From contig NZ_ML769320.1 in NCBI RefSeq assembly GCF_009720365.1, positions 209,286 through 270,030 of the forward strand: a stretch of DNA of 60,745 nt. The letters are read 5' to 3'. Numbering within the stretch: position 1 is the first letter of the stretch; each line of letters starts with the position of its first letter. Position numbers and translations under genes: made by a program. The notes beneath the pieces are model-generated. The model was not told the DNA's origin and did no database searches. It saw only the letters and a program-made list of their open reading frames with translations. The stretch is from Catellatospora paridis. GTDB lineage: Bacteria > Actinomycetota > Actinomycetes > Mycobacteriales > Micromonosporaceae. Shown one piece after another: positions 1-10,186 of this stretch.

Positions 1-56
1 GGGGTGGTGGGCCCTACCCCCCCCGGGGGTGGTGTGCCAACCCCGCCCTCCTATTC

Positions 57-3017
<2,961 letters not shown>

Positions 3018-3075
3018 CTATCGCAGTACGCGGTGCGGTGGGTTAGTCAGGGCTTTCCTGTACGTTTCGGTCGAC

Positions 3076-3104
3076 ATCGATGGAAGCGCTCCCACCTCTG
3101 TCAA
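3076..3104 (-). promoter_or_regulatory. GH9 promoter with CebR-like LacI operator
   Basis: On the minus strand TTGACA (3104-3099) could be a -35 box. In the spacer behind it, positions 3081-3094 read TGGAAGCGCTCCCA, one base from the CebR operator consensus TGGGAGCGCTCCCA of streptomycetes. A repressor there would block the polymerase. The -10 box is weak. The adjacent LacI-family gene is the obvious candidate regulator (inference). Confidence 0.6.
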
Positions 3105-3215
3105 GCTCGATTTAACCGCGCGGTTGCCGTCTTGTGAAGCCCCGATTTCGCGGAAGTCCCTGCCCGCCAACGGTCATGGCCTGACCAGGTGCGTTGTGGA
3201 CGCTGCCGGACTGCG

Positions 3216-4262
3216 TCAGGCCGCGGCCCGCGCGGTGCTGGCGCGATGGGTGAGGATCGGCGGCAGCAGCGTGGTCGGCGGCACCGTGCGCTCGTCGAGC
3301 TTGCGCATCAGCAGCTCCACCGCCTGCCGGCCGACGTCCTCGGCCGGAATCTGCACCGAGCTCAGCGTCGGTGACGAGCGCTCCGCCAGCTCGTCCGGGC
3401 AGATCGCGACGACGGAGACGTCCTCGGGCACCCGGCGGCCCAGCGCGCGCAGCGAGCTCAGCACGTGCGCCACCGCGGCCTCGTTGTGCACCACCAGGCC
3501 GGTCAGCCCCGGATGGTGGGCCAGCAGCTGAGCCAGCGACTCCTGCACCGCCTCCGGGTGCTCCTCGAACGGCTGCGCGTACGCCGTCAGCCGCAGCCGC
3601 TTCGCGGCCTCCACGAACCCGTCCCGGGTGCGGTGCGCGAAGCCGGTGTCCCGGTCGTAGACCACGCGCGGCGCGCCGAGCAGCGCCACCTCCCGGTGCC
3701 CCAGCGCGGCCAGGTGCTCCACGCACACCGCCCCCGCGCGGTGGAAGTCCAGGTCGACGCAGGTCAGCCCGGCCGAGTCGGCGGGCAGCCCGATCAGGAC
3801 GCTGGGCCGCTCCAGCAGCCGCAGCGTCGGCACCCGCGGGTCGTGCATCTCCACGTCCATCAGCACCAGGCCGTCCACCATCGCGCCCGCGGCGACCCGG
3901 CGCAGCCCGGCGGGCCCCTCGTCGGCGGTGACCAGCAGCACGTCATGGTGGTACTGCCGGGCGCTGGTCACCACCGCGGTGGCGAACTGCATCAGCACCG
4001 GCAGGTGCATGCCCTGCCGCAGTGGCAGCACCAGGGCGATCACGCTGGACCGCTTGCTGGCCAGCGAACGCGCGCCCGCGTGCGGGTGGAAGCCCAGCAC
4101 GCGGATGCTGGCGTGCACCCGGGCGCTGGTCGTGGCGGAGATGGCCCGCTTGCCGCTGAGCACGTACGACACCGTGCTGGTCGACACGCCCGCGTGCCGG
4201 GCCACGTCGGCGATGGTCACCACACTGTCGCGCTGGGACGATCGCCGCGGCCGGCTCCTCAT
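3216..4262 (-). CDS. LacI-family transcriptional regulator (CebR-like)
   Basis: Cytoplasmic DNA-binding repressor of sugar use, 348 aa. The N-terminal helix-turn-helix reads VTIADVARHAGVSTSTVSYV and is followed by the hinge helix and a periplasmic-binding-protein-like sensor domain. ATG 4262 was chosen because GGGAGG lies 8 bases upstream and the protein then begins just before the HTH; the frame stays open further upstream, but that part is basic and unlike the family. It sits between the GH3 and GH9 genes on the same strand, and LacI-type palindromes precede both, so control of cellulose or oligosaccharide breakdown is likely. The effector is unknown; cellobiose is the family precedent. Confidence 0.9.
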   Translation of the reverse strand: MRSRPRRSSQRDSVVTIADVARHAGVSTSTVSYVLSGKRAISATTSARVHASIRVLGFHPHAGARSLASKRSSVIALVLPLRQGMHLPVLMQFATAVVTSARQYHHDVLLVTADEGPAGLRRVAAGAMVDGLVLMDVEMHDPRVPTLRLLERPSVLIGLPADSAGLTCVDLDFHRAGAVCVEHLAALGHREVALLGAPRVVYDRDTGFAHRTRDGFVEAAKRLRLTAYAQPFEEHPEAVQESLAQLLAHHPGLTGLVVHNEAAVAHVLSSLRALGRRVPEDVSVVAICPDELAERSSPTLSSVQIPAEDVGRQAVELLMRKLDERTVPPTTLLPPILTHRASTARAAA

Positions 4263-4288
4263 CGGCGGCACCTCCCCGCTGCTCCCGT

Positions 4289-4354
4289 TCACGCCCGCCC
4301 CGCTCCGCCCGCGTCGCTCGCGCCGGGAACCGACATCATGACCTGTCCGCTCAT
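4289..4354 (-). CDS. Leader mini-ORF 3 before lacI (21 aa)
   Basis: The third mini-ORF of the relay between GH3 and lacI. It starts with ATGA overlapping the stop of mini-ORF 2 and encodes a 21-aa peptide beginning MSGQVMM. Its stop lies 26 bases before the lacI start. It shares only the ATGAGCG beginning with the other leaders, so it may be a decayed copy. No product has been shown. Confidence 0.3.
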   Translation of the reverse strand: MSGQVMMSVPGASDAGGAGRA

Positions 4355-4484
4355 GCCTTCTCCTCGCTGCGCTCGTCGGCCGCATCACCAAGCCCGTTGA
4401 TTCGCTCGCGAAGCTCGCTCATGCCTTCTCCTCGCTGCGCTCGTCGGCCGCATCACCGAGCCCGTTGATTCGCTCGCGAAGCTC
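4349..4484 (-). repeat. Tandem 68-bp leader cassette, two units
   Basis: Units 4349-4416 and 4417-4484 differ at one clear position (CACCAAG versus CACCGAG on the plus strand). Each carries one complete mini-ORF with an internal GAGGAG, and the units join through an ATGA stop/start overlap. Similar sequence occurs at 12953, 25285, 27950 and, in a second form, 44459. Confidence 0.9.
4351..4422 (-). CDS. Leader mini-ORF 2, MSELRERI...DERSEEKA type (23 aa)
   Basis: Identical in type to mini-ORF 1 (23 codons). Its ATG overlaps the stop of mini-ORF 1 and its TGA overlaps the ATG of mini-ORF 3. The codons for SEEKA contain GAGGAG five bases before the next ATG, which works as a ribosome-binding site. 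Its likely role is translational coupling rather than production of a stable peptide (inference). Confidence 0.4.
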   Translation of the reverse strand: MSELRERINGLGDAADERSEEKA

Positions 4485-4490
4485 GCTCAT
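4419..4490 (-). CDS. Leader mini-ORF 1, coupled to GH3 stop (23 aa)
   Basis: The ATG (4490-4488) overlaps the GH3 stop TGA (4489-4487). The 23-codon ORF encodes a charged peptide beginning MSELRERI and ending ADERSEEKA. Its stop overlaps the start of mini-ORF 2. Ribosomes finishing GH3 could therefore pass through three mini-ORFs to reach lacI. No known domain. Confidence 0.4.
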   Translation of the reverse strand: MSELRERINGLGDAADERSEEKA

Positions 4491-7312
4491 GAGAAGGCGA
4501 GTTCGCTGACGATGATGCCCGGTGCGTCGTAGACCAGGTATAGGTCGGTCCGGCCGGATGTGCTCAGCGGGCAGCTGATCATCTGGTACGCGTACCGGCC
4601 CGCACCCGCGCCGACCGCCTCGGCCAGCACCTCGCCGTCGAGCGGGTCGTCGGCCACCAGTGCCACCCGGCCCGCGCCGCCCGCGACGGCGAAGACGACC
4701 TCGTCGCAGCCGGTCAGGTCGGTCGCGCCGAACGACAGCCACGCGCCCGCGTCGGTGGCGCGCACCGCGTCGCCGCGCTCCGGGGCGGTGTCGACCAGCA
4801 CCACGCCACACGCCTCGTCATGGTCGATCGCGCGCAGCAGACCGGGCAGCCGGCGGGCGCCGATGCGCTCGCCGCGTACGGTCAGCGTGGCGCAGCCGCG
4901 GATGTCGGTCGCCGAGCGGCCCACCATCACCTTGTGCCGGGCTGCCTCGACCACGGGGCGTCCCGTGGTCACGTCCCAGAAGGACAGGTCCGCGGCGGCC
5001 AGCTCGATGCTGACCACGGCCCGCTCGCCGGGGGCGAGCCGGATGCGGCGGAACCCGCGCAACCGCCGCAGCGGCTGCTTCACCCGCGAACGCTGCTGGT
5101 GCGTGTAGAGCTGGACGACCTCCTCGCCCGCCCGCTCGCCGACGTTGGTCACCTCGACGGTGACGGTGACCGTGCCGTCGGCGTCGATCGCGTCGGCGTC
5201 CAGGCCGACCGCACCGTACTCGAACTCGCCCCAGCTCAGGCCGTGCCCGAACGGGTACAGCGGGGTGCCGCGGTAGTACAGGTAGGTCGCGTCGCTGGTG
5301 ATGATGTCGTAGTCGTAGAGGTCGGGCAGCTCGCAGTGGCTGCGGTACCACGTCTGCGGCAGGCGCCCGGCGGGCTCGGCGTCGCCGAACAGCACGTCGG
5401 CCAGCGCGTGGCCGAACTCCTGACCACCGTGGCTGCTCCACAGCACCGCGGGCAGGTGCACGTCGGCCCAGCTGATCGCGTACGGGTAGCTGCTGGTCAG
5501 CACGAGGGCGGTGCGCGGGTTGGCGGCGTACACCGCGCGCAGCAGCGCCTCCTGTGCGGGCGGCAGGGACAGGTTCTCCCGGTCCTCGGTCTCGCGCCCG
5601 TTGACCAGCGGGTGGTTTCCGAGCACCACGACCACGGCGTCCGCCTGCGCCGCCACGGCGGCGACCTGCTCGGCCCCGCTGTGGCGCACCTCGACCTGGA
5701 GCCGGGTGGCCTGCTCGAAGGTCGCGCCGACCGCGGCCACCCCGTCCTCGCCGACGACCAGGTAGCTGCGGCTCAGCTCGTGATGCAGCGACAGCGTCCC
5801 GTCGGCCCGCTCGACCAGCCGGAACGTCTCGTGCACGTCCCACCCGTGCGGGCCGGGCGCGTCCGCGACCAGCAGGTTGTCGCGTACGGTCAGGTGCCGC
5901 CCGTTGGCCGCCGAGCGCAGCGCCAGCACGCTGGTGCCGTGGTGCCCCGCCGGGCCGGGGTGGCTGCCCCAGTCGAACACGTCGAAGCCGTGCGGATCCG
6001 CGAACGCCCGCCGCACCTCGCCCGCGTCGGCGACCGCGAGGTAGCCGCCGCCGACCAGGCGCAGGGCGACGCGGTCCGCGCCCTCGGCGAAGGTCACCTG
6101 GTCCGCGCCGAGCCGGGCGGCCAGCCCGTCGCGCGCGGTGACCTGGTAGGGCAGCGTGCCGCTGTACCAGTCGGCCATCACCTGGTCGCCGAGCGGCCCG
6201 ACCACCGCGACCCGCTGCACCTGCGCGCGGTCGAAGGGCAGCAGCCGGCACTCCTGCTTGAGCAGCACGATGCTGCGGGTCGCGGCCTCGCGGGCCAGCG
6301 CCTGGTGCACGGGGCAGTTCACGGTGTCGGGGTCGAGGCTGGTGAACGGGTTGGCCTCGGCCGGGTCGAACTCGCCCAGCCGCATCCGGACCGTCAGCAC
6401 TCGGCGCACCGCGGCGTCCACATCGGCCTCGTCGATCAGTCCGCGGTCGAGGGCCTCGGTCAGCCGCCCGATGGTGACGTGCGAGTTCGCGTCGGCGTCG
6501 GTGAAGCTGTCGACCCCCGCCTTCAGCGAGGCGGCGTGGCTGGTCGCGTGGTCGGGGAAGTAGGCCTGCTGGGCGGGGTCGGCGAGGTTGCTCGGCGCGT
6601 AGGCGTCGGAGACCACCAGCACCTCGTCGCCGGTCCAGGACCGCAGGTCGTCGTTCAGGTGCGGGCTGACGTGCGCCGGACGGCCGTTGACCAGGTTGTA
6701 CGACGCCATCACGGCGACCGCCGCGCCGCTCTCGATCGCCGGGCGGTACGCGGGCAGCTCGTACTCGTGCAGCACCCGGGGGCCGAGGTTGCTGGAGCTG
6801 ACGCAGCGGTCGTTCTCGTTGTTGTAGCCGAGGAAGTGCTTCAGCGTCGGGGCGGTCTTCAGGTAGACGGGGTGGTCGCCGCGCAGTCCGCGCGCGTACG
6901 CCTGCCCCATCAGCCCGGTCAGCCCGGCGTCCTCGCTGTAGCCCTCCTCGTTGCGGCCCCAGCGCGGGTCGCGCAGCGGGTTGACCACCGGCGCCCACAC
7001 GTTGAGCCCGGCCCCGGACGGGTCCTTGTGGTGGCTGGCCCGCACCTCGTCGCCGACCGCGGAGCCGACCCGGCGCACCAGGTCCGGATCCCAGCTCGCG
7101 CCGAGGCCGACCGCCTGCGGGAACACCGTCGCCTCGCCGAGCCAGGCGAGGCCGTGCAGCGCCTCGGTGCCGGTGCGGAACCCGCCCACCGACAGCCGGG
7201 GAACGGGCGGCTGGTGCTGGTGCAGCAGGGCGATCTTCTCGGGGAGGGTGAGCCGGCCGAGCAGGTCGGCGACGCGGTCGGGGACGGGGGAGGAGGGGTC
7301 GCGGAAGTTCAT
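4487..7312 (-). CDS. GH3 beta-glycosidase with inserted domain and CBM6-like C-terminus
   Basis: Exo-acting beta-glucosidase or beta-xylosidase, 941 aa, without a signal peptide and so probably cytoplasmic. ATG 7312 has AAGGA at proper spacing. The GH3 N-terminal barrel carries KHF (K158-H159) and VVSDAYAPS with nucleophile D236. The second GH3 domain (from about 340) is interrupted at about 412-545 by a segment with beta-trefoil (fascin-like) repeats such as SAANGRHLTVRDN and RSYLVVGEDG. It resumes with GNHPLVNGRETEDRENL and an FN3-like domain. The last 130 residues resemble a CBM6 (STSGRTDLYLVYDAPG). It is first in a chain with lacI, with two palindromic operators upstream. Substrate is not decidable from sequence; beta-glucoside fits the GH9 neighbour. 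Confidence 0.9.
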   Translation of the reverse strand: MNFRDPSSPVPDRVADLLGRLTLPEKIALLHQHQPPVPRLSVGGFRTGTEALHGLAWLGEATVFPQAVGLGASWDPDLVRRVGSAVGDEVRASHHKDPSGAGLNVWAPVVNPLRDPRWGRNEEGYSEDAGLTGLMGQAYARGLRGDHPVYLKTAPTLKHFLGYNNENDRCVSSSNLGPRVLHEYELPAYRPAIESGAAVAVMASYNLVNGRPAHVSPHLNDDLRSWTGDEVLVVSDAYAPSNLADPAQQAYFPDHATSHAASLKAGVDSFTDADANSHVTIGRLTEALDRGLIDEADVDAAVRRVLTVRMRLGEFDPAEANPFTSLDPDTVNCPVHQALAREAATRSIVLLKQECRLLPFDRAQVQRVAVVGPLGDQVMADWYSGTLPYQVTARDGLAARLGADQVTFAEGADRVALRLVGGGYLAVADAGEVRRAFADPHGFDVFDWGSHPGPAGHHGTSVLALRSAANGRHLTVRDNLLVADAPGPHGWDVHETFRLVERADGTLSLHHELSRSYLVVGEDGVAAVGATFEQATRLQVEVRHSGAEQVAAVAAQADAVVVVLGNHPLVNGRETEDRENLSLPPAQEALLRAVYAANPRTALVLTSSYPYAISWADVHLPAVLWSSHGGQEFGHALADVLFGDAEPAGRLPQTWYRSHCELPDLYDYDIITSDATYLYYRGTPLYPFGHGLSWGEFEYGAVGLDADAIDADGTVTVTVEVTNVGERAGEEVVQLYTHQQRSRVKQPLRRLRGFRRIRLAPGERAVVSIELAAADLSFWDVTTGRPVVEAARHKVMVGRSATDIRGCATLTVRGERIGARRLPGLLRAIDHDEACGVVLVDTAPERGDAVRATDAGAWLSFGATDLTGCDEVVFAVAGGAGRVALVADDPLDGEVLAEAVGAGAGRYAYQMISCPLSTSGRTDLYLVYDAPGIIVSELAFS

Positions 7313-7384
7313 CGCCGGGTTCCTTCGTCTGGGCGGACGGTCGGAAGGTGCGTCGTGGAGTGGGCGGTGCGGCGGTGCTGGCAG

Positions 7385-7398
7385 TCGAAGCGCTTCGA
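7385..7398. promoter_or_regulatory. LacI-type operator 1 upstream of GH3
   Basis: A perfect 14-bp palindrome, TCGAAGCGCTTCGA, with the central CG typical of LacI-family sites. It lies 73 bases before the GH3 start and overlaps a possible -10 TATCGA on the minus strand. Confidence 0.7.
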
Positions 7399-7434
7399 TA
7401 GTGGATCGCAAAACTTCCGGAACCTCATCCGGAT

Positions 7435-7448
7435 TCGAAGCGCTTCGA
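7435..7448. promoter_or_regulatory. LacI-type operator 2 upstream of GH3
   Basis: An exact second copy of TCGAAGCGCTTCGA, 50 bp from copy 1, about five helical turns, so both face the same side of the DNA. Cooperative or looped repressor binding is possible. The flanks differ from the CebR-like site before GH9, so a different LacI protein could be involved. Confidence 0.7.
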
Positions 7449-7609
7449 CGATCGTCTGAAAGAGACTCCGCCTGGCACGTGTTTCTGCCATATTTCGCTA
7501 CGGAGTACGCCAGAGATTTACCGTGTCTGCCCGGTCGTCGTCAAGGGAGCGTTCCCACGGCTGGTCCGCCCCGGTCCATCGACGGGCGGCTCAGCAGCGC
7601 CGATGCCGG

Positions 7610-8629
7610 TCAGCGCGGAAGAAGTTCGCGGGGCTCGGCCGGGCGGTAGGCCAGCGTCTCGGCGGGGCGCATCCGGTCGCGCAGGCGGGTCAGCGCGCGG
7701 CGCGCCGCGACGGTGCGGCGCGGCCCGTCGACGTGGGCGTAGTGCAGGTGGTGCACCCGACCCGGCCCGCGCCACCAAGGCGAGCGCTCGTCGGCCACCG
7801 GGTAGTCCAGCTCCCGCAGCCGCCCGCCGAGCTTCGCCTCGCACAGCGTGACCTGCCAGGGCTCCAGCCGGTCCCGCCAGCTGCCGACCCGCTCGGTGGT
7901 CACCGGCTCGTGGGTGAGCCGGTGCCAGCTCTTGCGGCTGGGCACCGCGACGTCGGCCAGCCGCGCCGGTTCGGCCATCGCCGGGTCGTACTCCTCGCCC
8001 AGGAACCGGCAGATCGCCCGCAGCTCGGGCTCGGGCTCGGCGACCAGGCGCTCGTAGCGCACCTCGTGGTAGGAGTGCGCGTCCAGGACGCGCCGGGCCC
8101 ACGCGGAGGAGTCCATCGCGCGCGCCCAGTCGGAGATCGCGTGGCACACGTCCTTGCCCTGCTGCCAGGGCGTCTCGCCGAGCGAGGCGACGCAGTCGCG
8201 GCCGTCCCGGACGATGTTGACGATCTGCGCGTCGGGGAACAGGCGCAGCAGCGGGCCCAGATTGTTCAGGTACGCCGGGCGCTTGTCGCCCCAGCGGGGT
8301 TTGTCGAAGCGGCGGGCGTACGCGCGGAACACGATGCCGAGCGCGGAGCCGAGCGTCGGCGGGCCGGTCACGATCTCCTCGACCACCGCGTCCGGGTCCA
8401 GGCCCAGATCGCCGAAGGCGGTCTTCCCACCGGTGATCCACTCGGCGAGGCCGCGGCGGTTGGCCGGCTCGCGCAGGTCGCCGAAGCTGGCCCGGTCGAG
8501 ATACGCGCCCAGCAGGAAGCGCGTCTCCGGCGGGATCGCGATGCGGGGGTGCGCGTGCAGCATGAGCTGAAGCATCGTGGTGCCCGAGCGCGGGCAGCCC
8601 ACGACGAACACCGGCCGGTCACTGCCCAC
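7610..8629 (-). CDS. PAPS-dependent sulfotransferase family protein
   Basis: Transfers a sulfuryl group from PAPS to an unknown acceptor. The GTG start at 8629 is preceded by GGAG. The 5'-phosphosulfate loop CPRSGTTML is near residue 12 and the 3'-phosphate motif IVRDGRD lies mid-protein. It also has the conserved WGDKRP region and a basic C-terminus. Its 339 aa are normal for the Sulfotransfer_3 type. It stands alone between the GH3 promoter region and the ROK gene. Nothing in the neighbourhood identifies the acceptor. Confidence 0.85.
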   Translation of the reverse strand: MGSDRPVFVVGCPRSGTTMLQLMLHAHPRIAIPPETRFLLGAYLDRASFGDLREPANRRGLAEWITGGKTAFGDLGLDPDAVVEEIVTGPPTLGSALGIVFRAYARRFDKPRWGDKRPAYLNNLGPLLRLFPDAQIVNIVRDGRDCVASLGETPWQQGKDVCHAISDWARAMDSSAWARRVLDAHSYHEVRYERLVAEPEPELRAICRFLGEEYDPAMAEPARLADVAVPSRKSWHRLTHEPVTTERVGSWRDRLEPWQVTLCEAKLGGRLRELDYPVADERSPWWRGPGRVHHLHYAHVDGPRRTVAARRALTRLRDRMRPAETLAYRPAEPRELLPR

Positions 8630-8643
8630 GGGTGGCTCCGTCC

Positions 8644-8675
8644 ATAAGGGTGGCTTGTCCGGAATACACCCTTAT
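8644..8675. terminator. Inverted repeat between ROK and sulfotransferase genes
   Basis: Perfect 9-bp arms ATAAGGGTG / CACCCTTAT separated by 14 bases. It lies just after the ROK stop and 15 bases before the sulfotransferase start. It could end the ROK transcript or be an operator for the sulfotransferase; the wide AT-containing loop leaves this open. Confidence 0.4.
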
Positions 8676-8733
8676 TAACGACCCGTGAACGACCCACGAT
8701 GCGCACCCTCGCCCCGCCCCGCTCGGCGGGAGG

Positions 8734-9954
8734 TCAGAGGCGGGGGAGGCGGCCGGCGTCCACGTGGTCGAGGACGGTGGCGGCGCCGCCGGTGGCGGCG
8801 GCGCCGTGGTCGAGGATGGAGGCGACGACCTTCGCGCCGCCTTCTTCGGGGCCGATGCGGCGGGCGCGGAGTTCGGCTTCGACAGGTGGCAGCAGCCAGG
8901 GGGCGAGGGGCACGAAGTAGCCGCCGAGCACCACGACCTCGGGGTCGAGCAGGTTGGCCAGGATGGAGACGCCCTGGCCGAGCGCCCGGCCGACGTCCTC
9001 CAGCGCCCGCAGCGCCGCGGGGTCGTTGCCTCGCGCTCGGCGTACCACCTCGTCGACCTCGGGTTGCAGGTCGGTGATGTCGCCGTCGCCGGCCACCTCG
9101 GGCAGCACCCGCGCGATGATCGCGGTGATGCCCGCGATCGCCTCCAGGCAGCCGCGGCGGCCGCAGGCGCACGGCGGGCCCTGCGGGTCGATGGTGATGT
9201 GCCCGATCTCGCCGGGGAAGCCGCGGTGGCCGCGCAGTGGCTGGCCGTCGCTGATGATGCCCGCGCCGATGCCGACCTCGCCGGTCAGGTAGATCAGGTT
9301 CTGCGACCCGGCGAACGCCCCGTAGCGCGACTCGGCCAGCACCGCGAGGTTCGCGTCGTTGTCGACGGCGACCGGGAAGTCGGGCTCGCCGAGCGCGCGG
9401 TTGACGATGTCGCGCAGGTTGACGTCGCGCCAGCCCAGGTTGGGGGCCATGATGACGACGCCGTCGGGGGAGACCAGGCCGGGCACGCCGACGGTCAGCC
9501 CGAGCACTCGGCGGTCCTCCTTGAGCACCCGGTTCACCGCCCGGCGGCCCAGTGCCGCGATCGCCGTCGCGGCCTGCGCGGGGCTGGACGCGAGCCCGGC
9601 GAACGAGCGCCGCCAGGAGAGCACCTGCTGCCCGGCCAGGTCGATGGCGACCGCGGTGAGGTAGTCGGCGTTGACCTCGATCCCGATCGCCGCGTACGGC
9701 GAGCCGTCGAGCACGAGCATGGTCGCGGGGCGGCCGATCCGGTGCTCGGTGAGGCCGGTCTCGCGCAGCAGGCGGCGCTCGATCAGATCGGCGACGAGGC
9801 TGGACACGGTCGCCTTGTTGAGCCCGGTGGCGGCGGCGATCTCCGCGCGGGAGCATGGCGCGTGGCCGCGCACGTAGCGCAGCACGACGGCCAGGTTCGT
9901 GGCCCTGACGTCGGCGAAGTCCGCCGGTTGAGGGCCGCGCTGCATGGTGATCAC
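8734..9954 (-). CDS. xylR: ROK-family repressor, XylR-like
   Basis: Sugar-responsive repressor, 406 aa. The GTG start at 9954 has GGAGGG upstream. The N-terminal winged HTH (about 20-75) contains CSRAEIAAATGLNKATVSSL. The ROK sugar-binding part carries the zinc motif GHITIDPQGPPCACGRRGCLE. Length and layout match XylR/NagC regulators rather than ROK kinases. The gene is divergent from the ABC transporter, and the intergenic operator resembles the Bacillus XylR site. A second such site lies before the alpha-xylosidase. Xylose or a xylose-containing sugar is the likely inducer (inference). Confidence 0.85.
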   Translation of the reverse strand: MITMQRGPQPADFADVRATNLAVVLRYVRGHAPCSRAEIAAATGLNKATVSSLVADLIERRLLRETGLTEHRIGRPATMLVLDGSPYAAIGIEVNADYLTAVAIDLAGQQVLSWRRSFAGLASSPAQAATAIAALGRRAVNRVLKEDRRVLGLTVGVPGLVSPDGVVIMAPNLGWRDVNLRDIVNRALGEPDFPVAVDNDANLAVLAESRYGAFAGSQNLIYLTGEVGIGAGIISDGQPLRGHRGFPGEIGHITIDPQGPPCACGRRGCLEAIAGITAIIARVLPEVAGDGDITDLQPEVDEVVRRARGNDPAALRALEDVGRALGQGVSILANLLDPEVVVLGGYFVPLAPWLLPPVEAELRARRIGPEEGGAKVVASILDHGAAATGGAATVLDHVDAGRLPRL

Positions 9955-10084
9955 CGTCTGCCCTCCGGTGTGGCTGCACTGGTCGCACCATCATGCCGTA
10001 TCGAGCCGTCGGTGAGCATCGCCGTGGACCCGACATGGATCCTCGGCATGGGAACGCTCCCTTGTGGTCGCCGTGACCTTCGGC

Positions 10085-10114
10085 TAGTTTGTTTAGTCGG
10101 AAGACGAACTAACT
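10085..10114. promoter_or_regulatory. XylR-like operator before the ABC transporter
   Basis: Half-site TAGTTTGTTTAG (10085-10096) and inverted half-site GAACTAACT (10106-10114) form an imperfect dyad like the Bacillus XylR operator (TTAGTTTGTTT...AACAAACTAA). It lies between the divergent ROK and lipoprotein genes, so it may control both. Confidence 0.65.
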
Positions 10115-10186
10115 GTACCGCGTAACCGTTCCACAGACACCCCTTTCCCCGATCCTGAGCTAGACAAATGACGAAGGGAGCACGCC

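Noticed and set aside
1..56. C/G-run palindrome after the GH9 stop as terminator
   Set aside because: Only homopolymer-like CCCCC/GGGGG pairing is visible and the window is cut there.
4820..7459. 879-codon open frame opposite GH3
   Set aside because: High GC keeps antisense frames open; composition is Arg/Val/Gln-rich and without motifs.
8661..8690. SigR-type promoter GGAAT before the sulfotransferase
   Set aside because: Wrong strand for that gene and no GTT at 18-19 bases.
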